Assembly (NCBI RefSeq): GCF_036492425.1 | Contig: NZ_AP025293.1 | Coordinates: forward strand, 744,001 to 808,000 | DNA: 64,000 bases | DNA from: Persicobacter psychrovividus | Lineage (GTDB): Bacteria; Bacteroidota; Bacteroidia; Cytophagales; Cyclobacteriaceae | Reading direction: 5' to 3' | Shown: positions 25,138 through 34,032 of the stretch, in pieces | Layout: each line of letters opens with the position of its first letter | Numbering within the stretch: the stretch's first letter is position 1 | Program-made: the position numbers and the translations under genes | Notes under the pieces: generated by a model | Seen by the model: only the letters and a program-made list of their open reading frames with translations | Database searches by the model: none | Told to the model about the DNA's origin: nothing

Positions 25138-28100
25138 GATCCTAAATCTTCCATTGAACCATCATTTTTCTTTTTCAATTGCCATTCAGCGCGCCAACAA
25201 TACAGCACGGGCACAATGAAAAAAGTAATCGAAGCCACCAGCATGCCCCCAAACGAAGGAATCGCCATTGGGATCATGATGTCCGAGCCCCGACCGGTGG
25301 AGGTCAGTACAGGCAAGAGCGCAATGATCGTTGTGGCGGAAGTCATGATCGCAGGCTTGATGCGTCGCTGACCAGCCTTGACGACCGCCTGACGGATTTC
25401 CATTTTATTTTCGGGGGAATATTTTTTAAAACTTTGATCCAGATAGGTGGCAATCAAAACCCCATCGTCGGTGGCGATACCGAAGAGGGCGATGAAGCCG
25501 ACCCAAACGGCCACACTCAGGTTAATGGTGTGCATCTGAAACAGCTCCCGCATGTTTACGCCCATGAAAGAAAAGTCGGCAAACCATGATTGTCCATAGA
25601 GCCAAAGCATCAGGAAGCCACCACTGAAGGCCATTGATATTCCGCAGAAAACCATCAGCGAAGTGCCAACAGATTTGAATTGGAAATATAAAATCAGGAA
25701 GATAATCAACAGGACGATGGGCATGATCACTGCCAGTCGTTGTTCGGCGCGCACCTGATTTTCATAGCTTCCCGAGAACTGATAGCTGACGCCTGCAGGA
25801 ACTTTCAAACGCCCCGCATCAATCGCCTGCTCAATGGCTTTTTGTGCATCATTGACTACTTCTACCTCAGAATGTTGAGGCATTTTATCAAACAAAACAT
25901 AGCCCAACAAGAAAGTATTTTCACTCTTGATCGCCTGCGGACCTCTTTCATAAGCAATCTCGGCGAGCTGTCGCAAAGGGATCTGTGCACCCGTTGGGGT
26001 GGAGATCAAAATCTTTCCGATCGCTTCGGGATTGTCGCGAAGCTCACGAGGGTAGCGCACCCGAACGGCATAACGCTCACGCCCCTCAATGGTGGTGGTC
26101 ATCTGCATGCCCCCGACCGTGGTGGCGATCATTTTCTGAATAGCCTCCATCGACAAACCATAGCGGGCAATTTGTTCCCGATTAGGTTTGATTAGCAAGT
26201 AGGGCTTGCCCACAATCCGATCGGCAAAGACGGCTTCCTTTTTTACTGAAGGCACCTGCTTTAGAATATCTTCGAGTTTGATCCCGAAATCCTGAATGGT
26301 CGGCAGGTCGGGACCAAATACTTTGATGCCCATCGGTGCACGCATCCCCGTTTGCAACATCACCAGTCTCGTTTCGATCGGTTGAAGTTTGGGCGCAGAA
26401 GTTACCCCAGGAATTTTCGATACCTTGGCAATTTGCTTCCAAATATCATCAGGACTTTTGATTTCCTTGCGCCAGTTGCGGTACAGCCTTCCGTCTTGAT
26501 TTTCAATCAAATCGCTTTGCTTCAGCTTGGCCTTCAAACCTTCGGCATTGGAAAGGTGTCGCCCGTCGGTAGTGATGAATTTGTTTTCCTCATCCACTTT
26601 GAAGCGCAGGCGCTCGCCATAGGCATCGGTCATGAACTCGGGTTTGTAATTGATCACATTCTCAAACATGGAGATCGGTGCAGGGTCCAAAGCTGAATTC
26701 ACACGCCCCATCTTCCCGACGGTCATATCGACCTCAGGAATATTGGTCAATAGTTTATCCAACTGCCCAACCACTTTTCGGTTGTAACTTACGCCCGAAT
26801 GAGGCATCGAAGTAGGCATCAACAAAAAGCTTCCTTCGTTCAGCGAAGGCATGAACTCCTTGCCTGTACCCGGAAATTCGTCTGACAAATCTTTCCAAAG
26901 GGCTGTCGAACGAACCGACCAGCTAATCGTTTCCATTGGTTTGGCAAACCATGAGAAGGTCGCATTGAATCCCTGCCAGATCAGTAGCCCGAAGAAGATC
27001 ACGAAAATTGGAACGCTCAGGAATTTGATTTTATTGTTCAAACACCATAGCAACATCCGTTTGTAATTGACCTCCAACAGATAGAACAAGAACAGAATCA
27101 GCCCGACGATCAGCGCAACGAAAATGAAATTCCGCCACAAACTTTCGTTCGCCCCCAAAGGCATCCAATATTTCGCCAACAGCGACACCACCCCGATGAT
27201 ACTAATGATGGCTTCGAGATGATTGGTCCATTGGGTCCACTTATTTTGAGGGACTTTCGGGGCGATAAATTTTTGGTAAAGCGGGATCAATCCATAGAAG
27301 AAAAGCATCCAGCCACCGAACCATTGGCGAAAAGTCAGCAACACCAAGCCCGTGACAATCCCTCCGATGCCCAAAAACAATTTCATGCGTTCACTGCGAA
27401 TTTTCCAACCGAAAAACCAATAGGCGAGCGTTGGCAAAATCAACAAAGACACCACCAGGGCGGACAAAAGCGCAAAGGATTTGGTGAAGGCGAGCGGACG
27501 AAACAGTTTGCCCTCGGAGGCTTGCATGGTAAAGACTGGCACGAAGCTGACGATCGTCGTCGCCACTGCCGTAATGATCGCACTGCCGACTTCTTTTGCA
27601 CCTATATATATCGTGTCAATTAATTTCTGTTCGGGAGGCGCTTCGTCGAGATGTTTGATAATATTCTCCGACATGACAATCCCCAGATCGACCATCGTCC
27701 CGATCGCAATGGCAATGCCCGACAGCGCCACAATGTTGGCGTCCACGCCCGCATAGCGCATCACGATAAAGACCGACAGCACCGCAATCGGCAACAGACT
27801 TGAGATCAGCAAGGAGGCCCGCAGGTTGATCACCATCACGATCACCACCAAAATAGAAATTAAAACCTCCATGCTCAAGGCTTCGCGCAAAGTGCCGAGG
27901 GTTTCGTGGATCAGGGTCGAGCGATCATAAAACGGAACGATCGTCAGCTTGCTCACCCGCCCGTCCTTCAATGTTTTTTCAGGCATGCCCGGCGCCATCT
28001 GTTTGATTTTTTCCTTTAGTTTATTAATCACCTGCAAAGGGTTGGCACCATAACGGGCAACGACCACTCCACCGACTGCCTCGGCGCCGTCTTTGTCCAA

Positions 28101-28964
28101 CAGTCCGCGACGGTTCGCAGGACCCAGCTTCACATGCGCCACATCCTTTACCCGAACCGGTACATTGTTCTGAACAGCCACCACCGCTTCTTCAATGTCT
28201 TTAGTGCTTTTGATCAGCCCAAGCCCACGGATCAAATATTCCACCTGATTGATCTCGACCGTCTTCGCCCCAACATCTTTATTGGATTGCTGAACGGCCT
28301 TCATCACTTGCGAAAGCGACAGGTGATAAGCATTCAAGGCATCGGGATCAACATCCACCTGATACTCCTTGACATACCCACCGATCGAAGCAACTTCTGC
28401 CACCCCTTCGACAGCGTTCAGCCCATACTTGACCAAAAAGTCCTGTGCCGAACGAATGTCCTGAAGGCTCCATCCGCCCGTCGGCTGATTGTTTTGGTCG
28501 CGCCCTTCAATTGTGTACCAAAACACCTGACCCAATGCCGTCGCATCAGGGCCCAATGTCGGGCTCACCCCCGCAGGCAACAAACCCGCAGGAAGGGCAT
28601 TTAATTTTTCGAGGATCCGCGAGCGCGACCAGTAAAACTCGACGTCCTCTTTGAAAATAACATAGATACTTGAAAAGCCGAAGACAGAAGACGAACGCAC
28701 CGACTTAACGCCCGGCAAGCCAAGCAAGTAAGTCGTCAGCGGATACGAGACCTGATCCTCAATGTCCTGAGGAGAATGCCCCGGCCATTCGGTAAAAACA
28801 ATTTGTTGATTTTCCCCGATGTCGGGAATGGCATCAATAGCCACCGGATCGGAGGGGAGCCCACCGATTTTCCAGCCAAAAGGCGCCGTGATGATCCCCC
28901 AAACCACAAGGGCGAGCATCAACAAGACCGTCACGAGGCGGTTATGTAGAAAGAATTTGATCAT
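25134..28964 (-). CDS. cusA: CusA/CzcA-family RND heavy-metal efflux pump, long form
   Basis: Inner-membrane proton-driven RND pump of the heavy-metal branch, 1276 residues. MIKFFLHNRLVTVLLMLALV starts the first helix. The helix-4 motif GTMVDLGIVMSENI carries the Asp/Glu proton relay of this branch. RLVMLQTGMRAPMGIKV supplies Met residues of the porter cleft that in CusA bind Cu(I)/Ag(I). It is about 230 residues longer than E. coli CusA. The extra part lies at about 540-690 and contains several predicted helices (LFLGIGGIVTGLVLL, FIFVALIVGLILFLFYLLEV), plus a charged insertion near 800-830. Long forms like this are usual in Bacteroidota. Its stop overlaps the next start as ATGA, so cusA and cusC are coupled. 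Confidence 0.92.
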   Translation of the reverse strand: MIKFFLHNRLVTVLLMLALVVWGIITAPFGWKIGGLPSDPVAIDAIPDIGENQQIVFTEWPGHSPQDIEDQVSYPLTTYLLGLPGVKSVRSSSVFGFSSIYVIFKEDVEFYWSRSRILEKLNALPAGLLPAGVSPTLGPDATALGQVFWYTIEGRDQNNQPTGGWSLQDIRSAQDFLVKYGLNAVEGVAEVASIGGYVKEYQVDVDPDALNAYHLSLSQVMKAVQQSNKDVGAKTVEINQVEYLIRGLGLIKSTKDIEEAVVAVQNNVPVRVKDVAHVKLGPANRRGLLDKDGAEAVGGVVVARYGANPLQVINKLKEKIKQMAPGMPEKTLKDGRVSKLTIVPFYDRSTLIHETLGTLREALSMEVLISILVVIVMVINLRASLLISSLLPIAVLSVFIVMRYAGVDANIVALSGIAIAIGTMVDLGIVMSENIIKHLDEAPPEQKLIDTIYIGAKEVGSAIITAVATTIVSFVPVFTMQASEGKLFRPLAFTKSFALLSALVVSLLILPTLAYWFFGWKIRSERMKLFLGIGGIVTGLVLLTFRQWFGGWMLFFYGLIPLYQKFIAPKVPQNKWTQWTNHLEAIISIIGVVSLLAKYWMPLGANESLWRNFIFVALIVGLILFLFYLLEVNYKRMLLWCLNNKIKFLSVPIFVIFFGLLIWQGFNATFSWFAKPMETISWSVRSTALWKDLSDEFPGTGKEFMPSLNEGSFLLMPTSMPHSGVSYNRKVVGQLDKLLTNIPEVDMTVGKMGRVNSALDPAPISMFENVINYKPEFMTDAYGERLRFKVDEENKFITTDGRHLSNAEGLKAKLKQSDLIENQDGRLYRNWRKEIKSPDDIWKQIAKVSKIPGVTSAPKLQPIETRLVMLQTGMRAPMGIKVFGPDLPTIQDFGIKLEDILKQVPSVKKEAVFADRIVGKPYLLIKPNREQIARYGLSMEAIQKMIATTVGGMQMTTTIEGRERYAVRVRYPRELRDNPEAIGKILISTPTGAQIPLRQLAEIAYERGPQAIKSENTFLLGYVLFDKMPQHSEVEVVNDAQKAIEQAIDAGRLKVPAGVSYQFSGSYENQVRAEQRLAVIMPIVLLIIFLILYFQFKSVGTSLMVFCGISMAFSGGFLMLWLYGQSWFADFSFMGVNMRELFQMHTINLSVAVWVGFIALFGIATDDGVLIATYLDQSFKKYSPENKMEIRQAVVKAGQRRIKPAIMTSATTIIALLPVLTSTGRGSDIMIPMAIPSFGGMLVASITFFIVPVLYCWRAEWQLKKKNDGSMEDLGS

Positions 28965-29336
28965 GATTTTTTGATAGACCGTATTGGTTCAAGCGTCTCG
29001 CTTGGACTTTTTTGAACCGTGCTTGCTTAGAATGATCAGTCCAAGCGGGACGCTTGAACTATAAGTATTATTAGGGGCAGGGGATGGAACGCTGTACGGA
29101 TACACCTCTGTGTGTATCCAAATTTTATCCGATTCAGAATTGATTTGGGCAGACACATAGGTCAGCCCGTACAGTTGTCAAACAGAATTTGATTGCTCGA
29201 TGTAGGGACGTTGCATGCAACGTCCGTACCGATAGGCACAAAAATTTCATCACGATGTCTTTAGTCCAAGCGGGACGCTTGAACTAAAAAGGCATGAACA
29301 TACCGCAATGACCCCTGACTTTAGTCGGGGGCAGGT
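28965..29336. other. Repeat-packed gap upstream of cusA
   Basis: No gene. It contains three copies of the 19-base CAAGCG palindrome (28988, 29040, 29265), two 22-base hairpins of the ACACATAGGT family (29098-29119 and 29147-29168) and the palindrome GGACGTTGCATGCAACGTCC at 29206-29225. Any cusA promoter must lie among these. I cannot name a core promoter. Confidence 0.7.
29098..29168. repeat. Two 22-bp hairpins, ACACATAGGT family
   Basis: At 29098-29119 GGATACAC and GTGTATCC pair perfectly around CTCTGT. At 29147-29168 GGGCAGAC and GTCAGCCC pair except at one inner position around ACATAG. Read in the core orientation, both are followed by GTACAG. Confidence 0.7.
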
Positions 29337-29744
29337 CTAACAAATAAACGACTGAATGCTCAGCCGGAGCGCCTGACCGTCGGGCGACGGTGGGGCTTCC
29401 CGAAAAATATTTTCGGGCGCACGGTGATGCTCCGCCATTAAGGCGCAGAGCAATTGCCATGCCTGCAAGAAAATATCGTGGGAGTTGATCGCCTGTGGAG
29501 CGATGAAGTCAAAATGGAAATCCAGCCGTTGAAAGACATCCTGAATTTTTTGTACACTCATCTCATTGCGACAGCCGTGATTTTTTTCGGAATGCTCCGT
29601 AGGCATCGGGCAACAGGATGGTGCTTTTTGATAAAAGGCAACGCTCATCAAATGATTACCCATATAATGCTTGTCCACGACGATACCGATCGTCGAGAGC
29701 AACACGAGCATAGATAGGATAATATGTGAGATGCGTTTCGCCAT
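29337..29744 (-). CDS. HYC_CC_PP-family small exported protein
   Basis: Small protein of 135 residues with an N-terminal signal or anchor helix (residues 5-22). It carries the landmarks of the Bacteroidota HYC_CC_PP family: HY at 26-27 (HYMGNH), the CCP pair (SCCPMP) and APPSPDG near the C-terminus, plus a further Cys (GCRNE). Members are usually found next to copper efflux and copA genes. Cys and His residues suggest metal binding, but no function is established. It lies between copA and cusA on the same strand and may be co-transcribed with copA. Confidence 0.7.
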   Translation of the reverse strand: MAKRISHIILSMLVLLSTIGIVVDKHYMGNHLMSVAFYQKAPSCCPMPTEHSEKNHGCRNEMSVQKIQDVFQRLDFHFDFIAPQAINSHDIFLQAWQLLCALMAEHHRAPENIFREAPPSPDGQALRLSIQSFIC

Positions 29745-29840
29745 TTGAGCTGTAAATTACAATGTTTTGTGTTTTATTGGAATAGTGGATGATTTTTTTT
29801 GCTGAAAAATTGAATCAGCATCAGCTTAAAACCTCTTGAT

Positions 29841-32072
29841 TTACAGGGGCTGTTTTTTGAGGCGTAAACTGTTACTGACCACCGAAACGGAACTCAGTCC
29901 CATCGCCAGCCCCGCAATCATGGGATTCAGCAGAAAACCATTGAAAGGGTAGAGGACACCCATGGCCAGCGGAATACCGATCAGGTTATAAATAAATGCC
30001 CAGAACAGGTTTTGATGAATTCCCCTGACGGTCATTTTTGACAATCGGAAGGCACGAAGAATAGCGTGGAGGTCGTTGGTCATCAGGGTGATTTTGGCCA
30101 CTTCCATAGCAATATCCGTCCCCTGTCCCATCGCCATAGAGATGTCGGCAGTGGCGAGTGCTTCGGCGTCATTGATGCCATCGCCTACCATGGCCACAAT
30201 TTTCCCTTCGGCCTGTAGCTGGCGGATAAAGGCGGCTTTTTCCGAAGGGAGTACGCCCCCCTTATAATGATCGATACCCGCCTGTGAAGCCATGTGTTTG
30301 GCTGTTGTTGGGTGATCGCCCGTGAGCATATAAGGCGTAATGCCTGCTTTTTTCAGGTTGCTGATCGCTGATGATGCCTGAGGTTTGAGTTGATCCTGAA
30401 TGGCAAAGATGCTCAGGATCTGGTGATCGTCAGCAAAATAAACGACCGTATGTCCAAGCTCCTGCCACTGTTCAGCCTGTGTCTGTACGGTTTCGGGAAG
30501 TTGCTGATATTGTGAAGCCACCAGGCTGAGGTTGCCTACCCAATACCATTTCTGATCCTGAATTTGGGCACGAACCCCTTGCCCCGTGAGGCTTTCGAAG
30601 GTTTTCAGTGGTGGGATTTCATCGGCTGGCGTAGTTTTGGGAAGTGCTTTAAGTACTGCAGAAGCCAAAGGGTGTTCCGAAGATTTTTCTATTTGTTCGA
30701 GGATATCTGCCTTACTTTTATCCGCCCAAAACTGATGCACTACCGCAGGCTGACCTTCGGTGAGGGTTCCTGTTTTGTCGAGCACTACCGTATCGACACG
30801 ATGGGCAATTTCAAGGCTTTCGGCATCTTTAATCAGGATATTTTCTTCAGCTCCCTTGCCTACGCCCACCATGATGGCCGTGGGTGTGGCAAGCCCCAAA
30901 GCACAGGGGCAGGCAATAACCAAAACCGTTACCGCCGACATCATTGCCTGTGGGAAAAAGGCCATACCGCCAAAAAACAGCCACAGGGCAAAAGTCAGCA
31001 CAGATAAAAAGAGGATGGTCGGCACAAAGATACTGGCAATTTTATCGGCCAATTTTTGGACGGGAGCCTGTGAGCCCTGTGCCTGCTGTACGCGCTCAAT
31101 CATTTGTCCGAGGAGGCTGTCTTTTCCTACTTTTTCAGCCTGGAAGTGTAATATTCCTTTTTGGTTTATCGTTCCCGCAAACAGCTTGTCGCCCGCATTT
31201 TTTTCGACCGCAACAGGCTCTCCCGTGAGCATACTTTCTTCCACAAAAGAGTGCCCCTTGATCACCTGCCCATCCACAGGAATACGCTCGGCAGGGTGCA
31301 CGAGTACCTCCATGCCTGCCTGTACTTCATGAATAGGGATTTCCACAAACTCCTGTGCCATTTTCACTTTGACAAATTTGGCCTGCATGCCCATCAGTTT
31401 TTGAATGGCGCTATTGGTTTTTGACTTTGCCCGCTGTTCGAGCCACCTTCCGAAGGAAATAAAGGTGATGATCACTGTGGAGGCTTCAAAATAAACATGC
31501 GGTTCCATGCCTCTTTGGAGCCAAAAGGCAGGATTTAAAGTATTAAAAACACTGAAGCCAAAGGCAATGCCTGTACTCAGGGCCACAAGGGTGTCCATAT
31601 TGGCATTTCCATGTTTGGCGTGTTGCCAGGCATTGATATAAAATGAGCGTCCGAAAATCCCTAAAACAGGTACCGACAAAAGCATTGAGAGCCATCGGCC
31701 AGCCTCCCAATCCATGAATAACATGCCGATAATGACAACAGGAAGGGTGAAAATCATGGCCCAGAGACTTTGGCTTTTCAGTTGCTGTAATTTTTGATTT
31801 TGCAGCTTTTCCCTTTCAGCAGTGGGGTCTTCTATTTCAAGCAATAATTCAAAGCCTGCCCGTTGAACGGCTTCCTGCAAAGTTTTTTCTCCGATAGGTG
31901 CTTCCATACTGACTTGCACCTGATGGGTGGCCAAATTGACTTGTGCTTCTTTAACCCCTGCAACGGCCTGTAAAGCCTTGCTTACCTGAGCGGCACAAGA
32001 GGCGCAGCTCATGCCTTTTACAGGAAATTGCTGATATCTGAGGGGCGTTTCGGTGAGTGCATTGCTTTTCAT
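29841..32072 (-). CDS. copA: Cu(I)-exporting P1B-type ATPase
   Basis: Copper-translocating P-type ATPase, 743 residues with the start I prefer (ATG at 32072). The frame is open 33 codons upstream, but that part is not conserved-looking. It has one N-terminal HMA domain with GMSCASC (C23, C26), eight membrane helices, the transmembrane CPC motif at 388-390, the phosphorylated Asp in DKTGT (D432), the SSEHPLA nucleotide motif and GDGIND. These define the Cu(I) subgroup P1B-1. It pumps Cu(I) from cytoplasm to periplasm, where the Cus system and DUF3347 proteins can take over. The 215-base gap upstream separates it from the divergent mscL. Confidence 0.95.
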   Translation of the reverse strand: MKSNALTETPLRYQQFPVKGMSCASCAAQVSKALQAVAGVKEAQVNLATHQVQVSMEAPIGEKTLQEAVQRAGFELLLEIEDPTAEREKLQNQKLQQLKSQSLWAMIFTLPVVIIGMLFMDWEAGRWLSMLLSVPVLGIFGRSFYINAWQHAKHGNANMDTLVALSTGIAFGFSVFNTLNPAFWLQRGMEPHVYFEASTVIITFISFGRWLEQRAKSKTNSAIQKLMGMQAKFVKVKMAQEFVEIPIHEVQAGMEVLVHPAERIPVDGQVIKGHSFVEESMLTGEPVAVEKNAGDKLFAGTINQKGILHFQAEKVGKDSLLGQMIERVQQAQGSQAPVQKLADKIASIFVPTILFLSVLTFALWLFFGGMAFFPQAMMSAVTVLVIACPCALGLATPTAIMVGVGKGAEENILIKDAESLEIAHRVDTVVLDKTGTLTEGQPAVVHQFWADKSKADILEQIEKSSEHPLASAVLKALPKTTPADEIPPLKTFESLTGQGVRAQIQDQKWYWVGNLSLVASQYQQLPETVQTQAEQWQELGHTVVYFADDHQILSIFAIQDQLKPQASSAISNLKKAGITPYMLTGDHPTTAKHMASQAGIDHYKGGVLPSEKAAFIRQLQAEGKIVAMVGDGINDAEALATADISMAMGQGTDIAMEVAKITLMTNDLHAILRAFRLSKMTVRGIHQNLFWAFIYNLIGIPLAMGVLYPFNGFLLNPMIAGLAMGLSSVSVVSNSLRLKKQPL

Positions 32073-32287
32073 GGGATGGTTGTTTTGTGTATTACAAAGG
32101 TCGGTCGGGCAGATCGGTTTTGTGTTATGGAATTTTGCTTTTGGTTTATAAGATTTTGCTGAAGATACCACTAATTGGGGGCTTCATGATTTTTTTTAGG
32201 CATTAAATCGACTGGGGGTATTAATGAAAAGGAGCAACAAAAGGGGGGGATAATTGGTAGTGTAGGCATTAATAGCAATAGAGAGCG

Positions 32288-32764
32288 ATGGGTTTACTGA
32301 AGGAGTTTAAGGAGTTTGCGATTAAGGGCAATATGATTGATATCGCCATTGGGGTAATTATCGGGCAGGCATTCAATAAGGTGGTGGATGTGCTGGTAAA
32401 GGAAATTATGCTTCCCCCTTTGTCGTACATTACGGAAGGAATTGACTGGAGTGAGTATGAGGTGGTGCTGCGAGAGGCGGGGAAAGCAGCGGATGGCTCA
32501 AAAATTACCGAGATCGCGATTGGTTATGGAAAGCTGATTGATGCGGGGATCCACTTTATGATTATCGGGCTGAGTGTCTTTTTTGTGGTTAAGGTGATGA
32601 ATGCCTTTAGGAACCAATCTGATGATCCTAAAGATGGCACGGTTAAAACACCCAAGAATATTGAATTGCTCAGTGAGATCAGTGATTTACTGCAAGAACA
32701 GCTCAAATTACAGAAGGCTCAACGCCCTGATGGAGACCAAAAGTCAGGTCCTTCAGAAAAGTAG
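32288..32764 (+). CDS. mscL: Large-conductance mechanosensitive channel MscL
   Basis: MscL channel of 158 residues that opens under membrane tension to release solutes in osmotic downshock. MGLLKEFKEFAIKGNMIDIA is the conserved N-terminal amphipathic helix and start of TM1. TM2 is IHFMIIGLSVFFVVKVM. The C-terminal cytoplasmic helix (SEISDLLQEQL) matches the family. Loop and tail are slightly longer than in E. coli (136 residues). It is divergent from copA and followed by its own terminator, so it is a single gene. Confidence 0.95.
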   Translation: MGLLKEFKEFAIKGNMIDIAIGVIIGQAFNKVVDVLVKEIMLPPLSYITEGIDWSEYEVVLREAGKAADGSKITEIAIGYGKLIDAGIHFMIIGLSVFFVVKVMNAFRNQSDDPKDGTVKTPKNIELLSEISDLLQEQLKLQKAQRPDGDQKSGPSEK

Positions 32765-32801
32765 GGACAAAAAAAAATGCCCTTGAAAAGGCATTATGGC
32801 T

Positions 32802-32823
32802 CCTCGACGATCGAGGGTTTTTT
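32802..32823 (+). terminator. Terminator of mscL
   Basis: CCTCGA-cga-TCGAGG with a T run after one G. A second stem, AATGCC..GGCATT, stands just before it at 32776-32795 with an A tract on its left and could serve the opposite strand. Confidence 0.75.
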
Positions 32824-32909
32824 AAGAATTTTTCACTGATGATTCATCGGGTTGAATCGCCGAGGGCAATACATCATTGCCCTTGCGTCAACCTTCGCCG
32901 ATGAATCAA

Positions 32910-33257
32910 TTAGTGTGATGGGTTGTGCTCGAAAGTTTTGCGGGTTACGCCAAAACCATCCTTTACAACTACAGTGTAAGTCCCTTTAGGCATACGCTCG
33001 AAACGGAATGGTTTCATGAAGTTGTCTTTGTCTTTTACAGCTGTTTTTGCAACCAATGAACCTGCTTCATTATATAGTGATACCACTACTTTAGAGTCCA
33101 TGTTAGCCATGTATAACACTTTGTAAGTTTCAGCATTCGAGTTAGAGATCACTCGGAAGAAAGATTTTCCTTTAGCAGCTTCATTGTCGTTGGTACCTGC
33201 AAAAGCGAAAGATGCTGTCAATAATAGGGCGAAGGCAATAGATAAGAATTTTTTCAT
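32910..33257 (-). CDS. Small secreted protein, DUF3244-like
   Basis: Exported protein of 115 residues with a clear type I signal peptide (MKKFLSIAFALLLTASFAFA, then G-T). The rest looks like one beta-sandwich: VLYMANMDSKVVVSLYNEAG, then PFRFERMPKGTYTVVVKDG, the strand pattern of DUF3244 or T9SS-tail-like domains. It lacks the terminal K-rich strand of a true type IX sorting domain. Function is unknown. It stands alone between two gaps and has its own upstream region. Confidence 0.7.
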   Translation of the reverse strand: MKKFLSIAFALLLTASFAFAGTNDNEAAKGKSFFRVISNSNAETYKVLYMANMDSKVVVSLYNEAGSLVAKTAVKDKDNFMKPFRFERMPKGTYTVVVKDGFGVTRKTFEHNPSH

Positions 33258-34032
33258 CGTTGTAATTGATTTGTGTTATTTGCTAATTGATTACATTACA
33301 AATGTACGGGGCTATTTTTATTAAATTCATATGATTATGATCTTTTTAATTGACCTGATAGGCTCCTGCGGCAGGTCGGATTACGAGATTTTCAAAATGG
33401 CCTAAAAAAACAGGTGCATCTTGCCAACTTCCCGAAAAAGTATATTTCATTATCAAAAGCCTTGATTGCGGTTGCCCAATGTTAAATTTAGAAGTGCTGG
33501 AGGTCGATTTTGCGAGTTTCAAAATTAAGGGGCTTTTGCAGGCTCAAAATTGTGTAATTGTCAATTCACACGGAACCACCATCGTGGGGCGTCCTCCTGA
33601 TGACTTCTTAATCTTGGGGTTGCTGAATTAAAAATACCGTGAATAGGGTGTTGCTTGGCGGAGGGTTATTGCAATGAAATGGATGATTATTAATTATTCG
33701 AGCACCTGAAGGAATTATTGTTTTAATGCTGACCCTTTCCGTGGAGGGCTTTGTTCTTGAACTTTTCTGTGGTGGGGGATAGAAAATGAAGTTATTTGAA
33801 AATGTTGATCAGCGGAGGGACAATGTTGATGGTATGCCTGTAACTATAAGCTTCTTTTTCGCCTTGAATTATTCAAATTGTCATGTGAGTCGTTAAGAAT
33901 AACATCTCTACATGCATTTCAAATTCAGATAGCACCACCTAAAATCCTTAACTTATATGACATTGACATGGTCGGTGATGATTAATCCCATTTTGATAAG
34001 CTATTTTTGACAGCATGCGCAATAAAGATCAC
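33258..34032. other. 775-bp intergenic region without a supported gene
   Basis: The longest convincing open frame is only 50 codons (33479-33631, +). It matches nothing I recognise and is not called. CTTAACTTATATGACATTG near 33945 resembles one end of the element at 23103-23490, probably a remnant. GATAGGCTCCTGCGGCAGGTC near 33358 resembles hairpin words of the copper island. Confidence 0.5.

Noticed and set aside
32073-32171. 33-codon extension of CopA
   Set aside because: It puts a non-membrane, non-conserved stretch before the HMA domain; the ATG at 32072 gives the usual length.
33479-33631. 50-codon open frame in the gap at 33.5 kb
   Set aside because: There is no signal, motif or neighbour support, and the length is near chance.
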